Shown here: piece after piece, positions 43,150 to 52,888 of the stretch
Layout of the letters: every line of letters starts with the position of its first letter
Position numbering within the stretch: the stretch's first letter is position 1
From: Tetracentron sinense
Lineage: Eukaryota > Streptophyta > Magnoliopsida > Trochodendrales > Trochodendraceae
Assembly: GCA_015143295.1 (NCBI GenBank)
Contig: CM026568.1
Coordinates: 35,348,441 to 35,412,440, forward strand
Direction of reading: 5' to 3'
DNA: 64,000 bases
Made by a program: the position numbers and the translations under genes
The notes under the pieces: model-generated
Databases searched by the model: none
Seen by the model: only the letters and a program-made list of their open reading frames with translations
Told to the model about the DNA's origin: nothing

Positions 43150-43617
43150 ATACTATAATATAAAGAAATAATTGTCACCTAACCTCCTTTCTTTGCTCTC
43201 CAATCTTCAATCTCAAAATCTTATGAGTTCTATTTTAAGGATCCACATGACATGCACCCTTCTTTAATCTCAACTGAAAACTCTCTCTCACACGTCACCA
43301 CTCTATCTCTAATCTCAATTGTTATCTCTCTCTATCTAGTACCTCCAGAAATGAAGGGATTTTAGGAGATTGTGATAAGAGGAATAGAGGTAAAGAATGA
43401 TTTAAAGAATTGTGATAAGAGGGACGAAAGAGATTTTAAAGGATTGTGATAAGATGGACAAAAGAGAGATAAGAAAGATAGAGAGAAAGATAGAGAGAGA
43501 CTGCACTGAGAGATTTTAGGAAATTATGATAAGAGGAATAGAGAGATAGTGTATAAATTTATTCTTTAATTTTTGTTTTTTTATTCACACTTGTGCATGA
43601 CATGGAGTTTCTGCTAG
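43150..43617 (+). mobile_element. Helitron-like element with internal repeats
   Basis: Begins TATACTATAATATAAAGAA and ends GTTTCTGCTAG followed by T. The right side reads CACACTTGTGCATGACATGG before the terminus. The interior repeats GATTTTAGGAGATTGTGATAA-like units four or five times with AGAGAGA spacers. The truncated relative at 17547-17788 shares these. The 5' TC is not clear, so the class is moderately supported. Confidence 0.45.
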
Positions 43618-43779
43618 TAAAGAAATGTGTTTCAAAATTGACATTAATTTTGAGACACGCAAAGCTATCTTTTTTCACTATGGTTGTGGCACATTTGTAA
43701 TTACTGAAAGAGGTTGGGAAAGGTTTGTTATACACCATAATTTTACAAGGTTGTCACGTATTACAAGGTTGTCACGTAT

Positions 43780-44012
43780 TAGTGTAAAAAGAGGAGCTCC
43801 GCTCAAGGCTAAAAAGAAAATTTAAAATTATGTTTTATGTCTATTTTCTCTGCCTCGGAATGTTTTGTAATTATTTTTTTTTCAAAAAAATTTCAGAATT
43901 TTATGTTACTATTTATTTATAGTTGAGCCATTTGGTTTATTTGCCGGACTTGAACCCGCGGTCCCAATTATGGTTTTACAATTCAGGACCCAATTTTAAA
44001 ATGAACCAAATA
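43780..44012. other. Intergenic DNA, nothing recognised
   Basis: AT-rich. GTAAAAAGAGGAGCTCCGC at about 43782 resembles the edge of the foldback in FATB intron 1. A direct repeat TTACAAGGTTGTCACGTATT (43743-43779) precedes it. Confidence 0.4.
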
Positions 44013-44305
44013 CTCTACGGTGATAACCGGATTGGGTAAATCTGGTTATCCCCCCTAAGGTTGCCACGTGTCCCTTTGACCCCCTTAAATGTGGTTAAGA
44101 CCCATCCTTGGTTTTTAGGAAAAAAAAAATTTATTAATTATTTTTAAAATATTTTAATATGAATTTTTTTTAATATTTTTTTTTAAAAACCCAAAAATGA
44201 GTGGATGAATCTTAACTAGGGTTAAGGGATGTCAAAAGGGACACGTGGCAACCTCGGGGTTGATAATGGGATGGCAAAACCGGTTGTCATCGTAGGAGGT
44301 TTGGT
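44013..44305. mobile_element. TTAACC-family element 4, complete ends
   Basis: Ends AAATACTCTACGGTGATAAC and, inverted, AAACCTCCTACGATGACAAC. Internal GGTTGCCACGTGTCCC and GGGACACGTGGCAACC arms with an A/T centre. Same structure as the FATB intron palindrome but more diverged. Confidence 0.7.
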
Positions 44306-44580
44306 TCCATTTTAAAAACATCGGTATGAATAAATATGGACGTGCGCATGTACGTATATATCTGGACTCTTTTGATTGAGGAGGCCAGTCCTAGAAGGAG
44401 GACACTAAAGAAAGCACCATGTCTCACAATATCTTATTAAAAGAGCATGCGCATAAAAGCATCAAAACCCATTTGTTGTTAACTATCAAATACTAATAAT
44501 TGGAGCTTATGGCACAAAAACATCACTTGTTCTTCTGGCCTTTTCTCTTGGACCCCTTCTATGAAGCTTCCTTCATCTGC

Positions 44581-44619
<39 letters not shown>

Positions 44620-45510
44620 GAGTGTAAGATGTGGAGGATCTCTTTAGAGGAGGGAATCTAGTAAATCTTCTTTTTCCCAAAAGCAAGTGTCCATTCATTT
44701 AATCTTTATATGCACACATGTATCAAATGTAGCTATTATATATGGTAGCTAGAGACTGAAGGGTAGCGACTTCGAATTCAGAAGGAGCTCACATCCACAC
44801 AAGTACCCAACCAGGCCACCACCCCTCCCCTGCATATATCTAAACAGACTTGGCACTTTCATTACCTAATAAAGTTTCCCATTCAATAAAAATACTATGG
44901 GTACATACACTTTGTATAATAAAATGTTCAGTTGCTCCATTGAAGCATCTCTGCTTTTTATAAAAATGTGTTAGCCGGTACAATACATGTACTTGCTGTT
45001 ATTGTTTTCAGAAATGGATACAGGCCGACACCTCGAAATCTCGACGCATCGGGACAATTAAAAAAAAAATGATAAACATATCTTCACTTGAGGGCTTGTC
45101 TTGCCTTAGGAAAAAAAAAAGGGAAATTTATAACCAATTGTCAATAAAAATTTGTAACAATTAATGGGTAATGGGGTCTTCCCCAATGTATTAAGGTGGT
45201 GGGGTTGGATCACTGTGGTACGTTTATTGGAGTCTTAAGCTAAAGCTATAGTTTTTAATGTGCTTTTATTGACTAACCAAACTGTCCCCTACTTTGACAA
45301 TGACTTAAATACTCTCTCTCATGGAATGTGCATCTTCTTTTTAAGCCTTTCCCTCCATTGGGTACACACATGCCACCCACTACTTCAATTATGAGGGAAA
45401 AAGTTAAGCATGCAACTCGTACCAAAATAAAAAAGCATGGGCATACCATTTCTACTAAAACTCCCTTGTCTTCCAGTGCATATATACTGTAGAAAGATAG
45501 TACAAATGCT
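44306..45510. other. Intergenic DNA with a (CT)n microsatellite
   Basis: (CT)n at about 44584-44618. The rest is AT-rich; no frame with recognisable domains. Confidence 0.5.
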
Positions 45511-45519
45511 TTCTAGGTG

Positions 45520-45787
45520 GGCCTTGGCAGGGCTTATCTCGGGGTTCCATAGAATAGGTGACATGTGGTGGAGAAGTCAAAATCATGAGGCCCATGATTT
45601 TGACTTCTTCACACACAAATGGACATGTGGCGATAAGTGTGTGAGAATAAGGGGGAGAGATATCAAATGCGGAGTCAAAAATCATGGGGAGAAAATAAAT
45701 GACTTCTCCCCATTTTTCTGCCAGCTGCCGCACAATGTATGGAACCCCGAGAGCCCTTTCTGGCTTCGCCAAAGACAATCCGAGGCC
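45520..45787. mobile_element. Hairpin-ended MITE, exact 9-bp duplication
   Basis: Starts GGCCTTGGCAGGGC and ends inverted as GGCCTCGGATTGTCTTTGG. The exact duplication ttctaggtg is at 45511-45519 and 45788-45796. Right arm hairpin CTGGCTTCGCCAAAG. Core TCAAAATCATGAGG / CCATGATTTTGACTTC and GATATCAAATG. Complete partner of the truncated copy at 16273. Confidence 0.85.
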
Positions 45788-45796
45788 TTCTAGGTG

Positions 45797-46742
45797 ATAA
45801 TTCTCTTTAAAGGGTAGGTATGAAAATGATGGTAAAAGCTAGAGAAAATATTAATGGATTTCAATTTCACATGGCTACCATCAAGGTTCATTTTTTTTGG
45901 AAGTCCACCATCATGGTTCCTTCATACAATGCAGAATCATACATCAAACAAGCACTCCTTCAATATATGAACCACATCATGATGCCCATAGACAAAGAAT
46001 CTAACAATATCCAGGTGATCCTAGTTTTCAATTACATCCTTGATCCTTGGCTATTTACATTAGTAGTTAAAGATTGAGCTCTAGAGTGGATTGATAAGAT
46101 TCCTTTGATTCGAAAATTTTCAAGCTATGTCCCATCCACGAGGTTTCCCAATTGTTGAATGGTATAAAACTGATACATAGGTAGGCTGAGAGTACTGCAT
46201 GAAGGTGTGGACTATGCATTTCACCATATATAAATGGCTTCTCTTGGTTTTATTGGAGGATTAATGTTGATAGAGGGACCCAATATTTTAGTCTAATGTT
46301 AAGTGAAGAAGGCAATAATTAATCCTGATATTCAGTAGTATTACTAATATATTTACTTTGATAATAATTGCTGCTATGTTGTTGTGGTAAAGGTCTTAAA
46401 AGGAGCCAATTCAAAACCATCAACTGGTATAGTGGAAAGCAAAGGGAAGCAAAAACAAAAGCACCCGAATCAACACCAGCCACCCTCCCATGGCTTTTCA
46501 AAAAGTCACCCTCTATAACAAAGGAAAATAAAGTAGCATGTGATGAATTCCACAAACATACCTCATTTTCCACCACTACATAAATCGTCGTTTGCATTGC
46601 TCTATGTTCAGTCAAATGGAAATCCTTCCTAAGCTTCTGTAAACCTAGCTCCTCTAAAAGTCCCTTCAAATTTTTCTACAAAATCTTTCCCGAAATTCTC
46701 CCAAACCCACCTAGAAACCCCTCATTTATGCCCATATTGAAA
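45797..46742. other. Upstream region of the DUF4408/DUF761 gene
   Basis: Likely promoter and 5' UTR. CCATATATAAATGG at about 46221-46234 is a possible TATA, roughly 510 bp before the start; 46610-46730 is pyrimidine-rich like a 5' UTR. A minus-strand frame at 46319-46669 shows no domain and lies across this region. Confidence 0.35.
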
Positions 46743-47378
46743 ATGGATCCTATCAAGATAGAAAAGCTTCAAGCAGTAACCAAGTACAAGAAGAATCAGT
46801 CTCTTAATAGTCTCATCTTTTATTCTCTTACAGCTTTGACATTTACTCTATTCTTTTCTAGCCTTTTTTGGCTTCCTTCTCTAGGTTTTTCCCTCAAGAC
46901 ATATCTCTTTGTCTCTCTCCCAAACATTGGGTCTCTCTTCTTCAACCCCAAGTTCTTGTTCATAGTAGGCAATGCAATCATTGTCTTCCTCGTAGGAGAA
47001 TCCAAACTCGTGGGTTCGTCCTCATCGCCGGCCACCGACATTTACAACGAGTACGTTAAGAGTAGTCAAAGTCATCGGCAGCTCTTCATTCATCAAGAGA
47101 AGAAAGGGAGAGAGAGCAAATGGGAGATAAGTTTGATTGCGGAGAGTGTGAAGAGGGTTGAAGAAGATGGAGAAGGTAAGGAAGAGAAAGGAGGAGGAGG
47201 AGGAGGAGAAAAAATGGAAGAAGTAGAGAGAAAAGACATGGATGAGGACTCAGATGGAGAAGAGGAGTTTGGTTTGCCTGCTGCTGAGGACTTAAACAAA
47301 AGGGTTGAAGATTTCATTTCAAGGATCAACAATCAAAGGAGGTTTGAAGCTGATCAACTAGTTTGTACTTTTGCATGA
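46743..47378 (+). CDS. DUF4408/DUF761 membrane protein (A70 / cotton-fibre-expressed type), single exon
   Basis: 211 residues from MDPIKIEKLQAVTKYKKNQ. An in-frame ATG five codons earlier (46728) is possible, but the later start matches the usual MD-IK-EKLQA opening. The N-terminus is basic, then two hydrophobic segments (LIFYSLTALTFTLFFSSLFW; FLFIVGNAIIVFLVG) form the DUF4408 part. The middle is acidic and low in complexity (Gly6, Glu/Lys runs). The C-terminus LNKRVEDFISRINNQRRFEA is the DUF761 motif (EDFIxRxxxQxRLE). Family members are membrane-associated, often stress- or elicitor-induced, and of unknown biochemistry. Intact, intronless. Confidence 0.8.
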   Translation: MDPIKIEKLQAVTKYKKNQSLNSLIFYSLTALTFTLFFSSLFWLPSLGFSLKTYLFVSLPNIGSLFFNPKFLFIVGNAIIVFLVGESKLVGSSSSPATDIYNEYVKSSQSHRQLFIHQEKKGRESKWEISLIAESVKRVEEDGEGKEEKGGGGGGEKMEEVERKDMDEDSDGEEEFGLPAAEDLNKRVEDFISRINNQRRFEADQLVCTFA

Positions 47379-47513
47379 GGTGAGGAAGTAGAATTACCCC
47401 CCAAAACAACAAAATAAATATGAGTTCAAAAAAAAAATCCAACAGAAGCTTTTTTATTAAGTTTCCTTATAGATTAATAAATAAAACCCTAAAACCATTA
47501 ATTCTTTGCACTT

Positions 47514-47680
47514 TTTTCTTTTATAAATGTGGTGTGCCCGGAGCTCAAGATTACGATTAATTCTCACGTGTTGTCAGGGAACGATCCCTCTGGCAACCGA
47601 TAACGCAGGTACTCCCAAACTCGATTTCGAGACCTCCGGGTCTACTCTTCCAACCACTGGGCTATACCCCGGAGGGTTAT
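47514..47680 (-). mobile_element. tRNA-derived SINE with target duplication
   Basis: Minus-strand head CCTCCGGGGTATAGCCCAGTGGTTGG (quoted here as a position: 47655-47680) has an A-box TAGCCCAGTGG. It is followed by GGTCTCGAAATCGAG as a B-box-like arm, and ends with A-rich TTATAAAAGAAA. The target duplication ttctttgcactt (47502-47513) and ttctttgtactt (47681-47692) matches at 11 of 12. Resembles plant Au-type SINE heads. Confidence 0.7.
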
Positions 47681-47692
47681 TTCTTTGTACTT

Positions 47693-48623
47693 AAAAGGGC
47701 TTTGTAGAGAGAATTTCTTGTCTTGGAAAAATATCTGTTTCCTTTTGTATGAACGCCAAGATTAAGTATGCCCCACCATGCAAATGCCAATGGTACATAA
47801 AAGATGAAGACATACAGGCAAGCAGCAAGCTCTTGTATTTATATTTGGGACGGCACTCAGACATGCATTTATGGCTGAGAAAATAGCATATGCTGGGAAA
47901 TGGGAATGGATCGTATACAATGGAGCCAGCCACCCTATACCTTAAAAAATGGTATGCCAACCCACTTATAATTGATCAGAATCGTTTAACAGATGAGTGA
48001 TTTCGTGGATTGACCGTAGTCCGTAGCTTACAAATCTGAACCATTACAGGACCGATCAAGTGCCCTATGTTCCACTTTAGTAGTACTTATTCTGTTTTAT
48101 GATCGCATCATGCATGATGGTTGTGGATACATCTTAATCGTGCAGACTTGAATGAAAAACAAAAATGGGCAAAGAAGCATAGTCGAAAACTCAAAATATA
48201 AAAATTGGCGAGGAGACAACATTCATTCCAAGAGTGTCACATACTCCTTTGCACAACCCATGCCTTGATTTACGTGCACAACATATTAATTAAATGGCAT
48301 GCATAAGGGTGCATATATAAGGATATTTGGTTGTTGGCCTTGGCGGTTCCTCACCAGCAACTCCCAAAGAAGATCCCAAGTCAAATATAAAGAAATAATA
48401 GGGGTTTTTCTCCGCCTTCTTTATGTGTTTTTGAGAGAGAGAGAACGTGTACTCATAGGATGTCTTTTCTTAAAGTTAGTGGGATATTGATTTCCAAAGT
48501 GAACAACAAAAAAAAATAAGGCCGTTGAAACTCTTTGCTTAGTAAGGAAGACATCCCATATAAGTTGTTCATGAATTAAAAAATAATAGGGGAAGAGCTG
48601 CGTTGCAAGGTACTTTAAAAGAA
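47693..48623. other. Intergenic DNA, no gene recognised
   Basis: Mixed-composition DNA with no conserved frame; frames at 47691-47960 (minus) and 48421-48690 (minus) show no domain. Lies between the SINE and a MITE cluster. Confidence 0.4.
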
Positions 48624-49137
48624 AAGAGAATAACCATAAATAGGAGTTCCCCATAAATAGGAGTTCCAGTTGAACAGTGAATTGGAGCAACTTAAAAATT
48701 GCCTTGTGAAAGGGTATTTATGAGAAAAAATGTGTTGTTAAAAAAATACCCTTCTTTGTGTTTGTAATCACCAAACTAGCACTTCCCAAAGCAATTTTGG
48801 GTTGCTCCAATTGACTGGAGCTCATGTTCATAGTTAATTTCTTAATAAAGAGAATAAGTACAAAAGGAGCTCCAATTGACTGGGAGCTTCGGTTGAACCA
48901 TCAACCGGAGCAACCTAAAAATTGCCTTAAAAAGGGGTATTTATGGGGAAAAAAATGTATTATTAAAAAATACCCTTTTTATGTTTGTAATTACTAAACT
49001 ACCACTTTCCAAGACAATTTTTGGGTTGTTCTGGTTGACAGTTCAACCGGAGCAAGAGAATAACTATGAACAGGAGATCCGGTTGAACAGTCAATTAGAG
49101 CAACTCAAAACTTGCCTTGAGAAGAGGTGTTGATGGG
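48624..49137. repeat. Two and a half tandem copies of a GGAGCAAC MITE
   Basis: Units at about 48624-48840 and 48850-49060, with a further left half to 49137. Each has GAACAGTCAATTGGAGCAAC-type ends, AAAAATTGCCTT, GGGTATTTATG and the inverted CAATTTTGGGTTGCTCCAAT. The tandem arrangement suggests insertion near or into an existing copy. Confidence 0.6.
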
Positions 49138-49366
49138 AAAATAGCGTTTGTGACGGTACGGACCTTGAGGTCCATAATCCTTAATAGACCCACCCCCACT
49201 ATATCATACCCATGCATTGCCCATTAACCCCCGGTTTTGTGGCTTTAGAGGTCCGACCCAACCTATTTCTTTTGTTTTTTTACCAAAAAAAAAGTGGAGA
49301 ATATGGAAACTAGGGATGCACTCAAGGCGAACAGGCTCTTTGCTCAACTTGACTAGTACGAACTAT
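49138..49366. other. Short spacer, nothing recognised
   Basis: AT-rich spacer between MITE copies and the hAT-like element. Confidence 0.4.
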
Positions 49367-50763
49367 TAGGGGTGGGAATTGGACTGGGCTGGCTCGGAGC
49401 CTGATTGTTCGGCCTGAAGTTTGGGTCAGTTGAGTCTTTCTTATTTTGGGTTGGGCTGAGTTTAAACAAGAATATAGGCCCGAAACAAATATTGGGTCGA
49501 GCTTAGGTTGCCATTAGCTCAGCCTAACCCAAACTAAATACATTTTATATTTTTTTATACTATATATAGATAGAGAAGACCCACGACCTAATCTAATTCT
49601 CATTCAATTGAAATTAATGTCCTTCACATGGAGAAACAATTCATGTTTTTGCTATCTAAAAATGTTATTAGAAGTATTTTAAAAAAACAAAAAATTAATC
49701 ATAACCTTGTTTATCAAGACTTTCGAAACCAATTCTTTTGCTATTTAACAAATACCTCCAAGAACGTATAACTACAGTTGACTCTCTTGTAATTAATAAC
49801 CTTGGTGGAAAGAAATTATATTAATTATAAGAGAATATTATATATAAGAATCACTATATTAGTCTATTAAATTTTTTTTTTTCATAATTTCGTTTGGATG
49901 TATTGTATTTTTCATATAAAGCTTCATGTAGATACAAATGTATAAGGCTAGTATATGGTAATTTCAGTTTGGTAAAGTTAACCCATTTTTCAAAGAGAAT
50001 GAAAAAATATACTTTATTTTGGGAAGAGACAAAATTCTTTTTGAACTCTGCTTTTTATGGGATTCTCCCTTAATTTTTGTTAATTATTTTAAAGTCCTCA
50101 TATAATAGTTCTTTTAATTGTTTCTTTCAAAATATCTAAGACTTTATACTATGTATAGATAATTTATTATACAATATGTAAAATAATTGTATCTCTTTCT
50201 CTTCCAGATACCTAAATCATCATAAAATGTCTATAAGATCCATATAACTATGTATTAATATAGTATAAAAATCTCTCTTATAATTAATAACATACTACAA
50301 TTTTCTTTAAAAAAATATTAAATAGCAATTACAAGAGATTATTAATTATACACTATAGAACCAAGTTGGTTCCTTACAAATTTATTAATTATTAGAGATT
50401 ATTAAGTTATAAAATATTAATTATAAGAGGGCCTACTGTAGTTAAAAGAATTAGGTACCAAGAAATAGGATTGCCTGATAGAAATGTGTTTATTAAATAA
50501 GTTCATAGGCATTGCAAGTAGGTGTTTAAGGGAAAGTTAACAAGTAACTGTGGGAGAATTCAGCCCGAATTTAGCCTACAAATCACTTAAATTAGATTAG
50601 CCCGAACTCGACCCACACTCTACTTACTTTGGGCCAGCTTGAACTCGGCCCAAAGCCCGATATTATTTGTGAGTCAAGGGCTAGGTTGCTCGGGTTGAGA
50701 TTGGGCTGAGCTAAGCTTGGGCTAACCCTTGGCTCAACCCAACTGGCCCAATTACCACCCCAA
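49367..50763. mobile_element. Non-autonomous hAT-like element, 1.4 kb
   Basis: Ends TAGGGGTGGGAATTGG and, inverted, TTGGGGTGGTAATTGG. Flanks cgaactat and tgaaccat match at 6 of 8. Subterminal GGGC/GCCC motifs (TCGGGCT, GCCCGA) recur, and the 1-kb centre is AT-rich without a transposase frame. Diverged ends suggest an old insertion. Confidence 0.5.
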
Positions 50764-50901
50764 TGAACCATGCTCAAGACAACATTTCAAGTTCAAACGA
50801 GCTTAGCCTAGTGTTTATTTGAGCTTGAACAAACAAGTCAAGCTGGAACCAGAACTATTTAATTGGATTCACCTCAAATTATATTTTATATTTATATATA
50901 A

Positions 50902-51306
50902 CTAGCGGGTGGCACGTGCGATGCACGTGAGAGAGAGGGGAAGGAGTTAACCACAGTTAATAGGAGTTAAAAGGGACACGTGTTAACCCGCGGGTGCGAT
51001 TGAACTCGCTAGTGGCACGTGAGAGCGAGGGGAAGGAGTTAACCATATTTAATAGGAGTTAAAAGGGACACGTGTTAATCCGTGGGTGTGATTGAACTCT
51101 CCCCGAGTTCAATCACGATTGGCTGTGATTCTAAATAGATAGATGGTAAGGATAGTTTGGGAATTAAAGTAAAACAATAAATCAAAGTCAAGGGGTAGTT
51201 TGAGAATTAAAGTAAAACATTAAATCAAAGTTTTGTTTTTATATAAGGGTAGTTTGGGAATTTCGTAAAAATCATTTACGCATGCGCATTATAATAGTAA
51301 AGAAGA
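50902..51306 (-). mobile_element. Non-autonomous Helitron, copy 2
   Basis: Minus 5' end TCTTCTTTACTATTATAATG, preceded by A (51307); 3' hairpin CACGTGCATCGCACGTG then CCACCCGCTAG followed by T (50901). The 3' block GGGAAGGAGTTAACC...TTAAAAGGGACACGTG is doubled. It inserted into an older inverted-repeat element whose arms (GAGCTTGAAC.., GAGCTTG..) lie at 50780-50890 and 51340-51610. Confidence 0.8.
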
Positions 51307-51742
51307 TATATTATTGTCAATATTAATATATATCTATATATTTTTCAACTCAGCTCAATCGAGGCTCAATTTGGCTTGAGCCCGGTTTGGCTTGACATAT
51401 TCATGATATTATAAATAATATACTTATAATATTATTTTATTACTTATAATATTTTTTCAAAATAAAGTTAAAAAATGTATCTTTTATGCTTTAAGAAGTC
51501 GAGCTGAATCAATTCAAGCTCAAGCCAAGACAACACTTTCAAGTTGATCTTCAAGCTTAGAAATTCAAACCTGAATCCAGCTCGAGCTTGGTAATTAGCT
51601 CGTCTTCTAATACACCCCTACTTCCATGTCTCTCTTTCTCTCACACTTACAATACGTGGGTCTCACTTACGTCCCTCTTTCCATACACACTCTCCCCTCA
51701 CCTACCTCTTGCATTGTGCCACCCACTAAGTATATTTTCTTT

Positions 51743-51908
51743 GGCAAAAGGTTTACTTTTGTGCTCACAAGAGTATCCTCTTGTGAGCACAAGATCAATG
51801 GACAAAAAAAGAAATTGAATGGGAAGAAGTCAAAAACATGAGGGGAAAAAAAGACTTATGATAAGGTGGCATTTTTTTGTCCATTGATCTTGTGCTCACA
51901 AGAGGACT
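51743..51908. mobile_element. Hairpin-ended MITE, right end lost to a Helitron
   Basis: GGCAAAAGGTTTACTTTTGTG start and the same CTTGTGCTCACAAGAG hairpin as the intact copy at 16004-16212. The right arm stops at CACAAGAGGA exactly where the next Helitron begins, and the remaining terminal part is absent. Confidence 0.7.
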
Positions 51909-52291
51909 TCTTTTTTACTATTATAATGCGAGAGACATGCGTGATGATTTTTCCAAAATTCCCCAATTAGTTTTTCATAAAAACAAGACATTGATTTAAT
52001 GTTTTATTTTAATTCCCAAACTATCCTTACCTTTCATTTAATATTTTACTTTAATTCTTAAACTACCCCTTGCCATCTATCTATTTAGAGTCACGGTCAA
52101 TCGTGATTGACCTTGGGGAGGGTTCAATCACATCCGTGGGTTAACACTTACCCATTTTAATTCCTATTAACTGTGGTTAACTCCTTCCCCTTGCTCTCAC
52201 GTGCATCACACGTGCCACTAACAAGTTCAATCGGGGGTGCCGTTAACTCCTTCCCCTCACTCTAAGGTGTATTGCACGGGCCACCCGTTAG
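51909..52291 (+). mobile_element. Non-autonomous Helitron, copy 3
   Basis: 5' end TCTTTTTTACTATTATAATG; 3' end with stem-like GTGTATTGCACGGG then CCACCCGTTAG followed by T (52292). It has the same doubled 3' block as copies 1 and 2 but in the opposite orientation. It abuts a truncated MITE on its left, which suggests a deletion at insertion or later. Confidence 0.7.
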
Positions 52292-52442
52292 TATATATAA
52301 TGTGATTAGTATCTTAAAAAAAATATATGGTATAAATTTCATGTTATTTGACATGTCACCGTAGGATTTTTTTTTTTTTTTTTTTTTTGATATTGATTGA
52401 AAGCGATTTGGACGAAGCATAGGTGCTACACGTGTACACCAG

Positions 52443-52602
52443 CACCTACCTGCATGGTATTAAGCAGGCACCATAACTATTCCGACAACAATAATTGGAC
52501 AGTAAAATAATCTTTCTGTGTAGTAAAACCTGCACCTAGCTTCACGGTACCAGGCAGCACCGTAACTATCTCCGACAAAGAATAATTCGACAATAAACTA
52601 AG
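52443..52602. repeat. 70-bp imperfect tandem repeat upstream of the YSL gene
   Basis: Two units, about 52443-52512 and 52532-52602, share CACCTA-CT-CA-GGTA, CAGGCACC-TAACTAT, CCGACAA-AATAATT and GACA-TAAA. They end within about 290 bp of the YSL start codon, probably in its promoter or 5' UTR. Confidence 0.6.
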
Positions 52603-52888
52603 TATCAACGAAAGATAAGGAATCTATCGTAGTATCATGTATCAACGAAGTTCCATTGGCTATTCAACTTAGGATCTACCGTAGTAAACTATCACGGAAC
52701 ATACGGAATCACCAGTTCCTTGAATTGATGGCCTTCGTTATACGTGAAATGAAAACCGGCTCCAACTTCGTTTTCTTGCTGAAGCAGGAAAACCCTCAGC
52801 CGAGCAGAATCCCTAGAATTTCTGTAAATTTGAAACCCTAGGAGAGAAAAAATTGCCTGTAATCTCTCGAAACCTTAGGGGAGAGAAA

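Noticed and set aside
46319..46669. Minus-strand 116-codon frame
   Set aside because: It overlaps the upstream region of the DUF4408/DUF761 gene on the other strand and shows no domain.
47514..47680. A true tRNA gene
   Set aside because: The head is tRNA-like, but a body, A-rich tail and 12-bp target duplication show a SINE.
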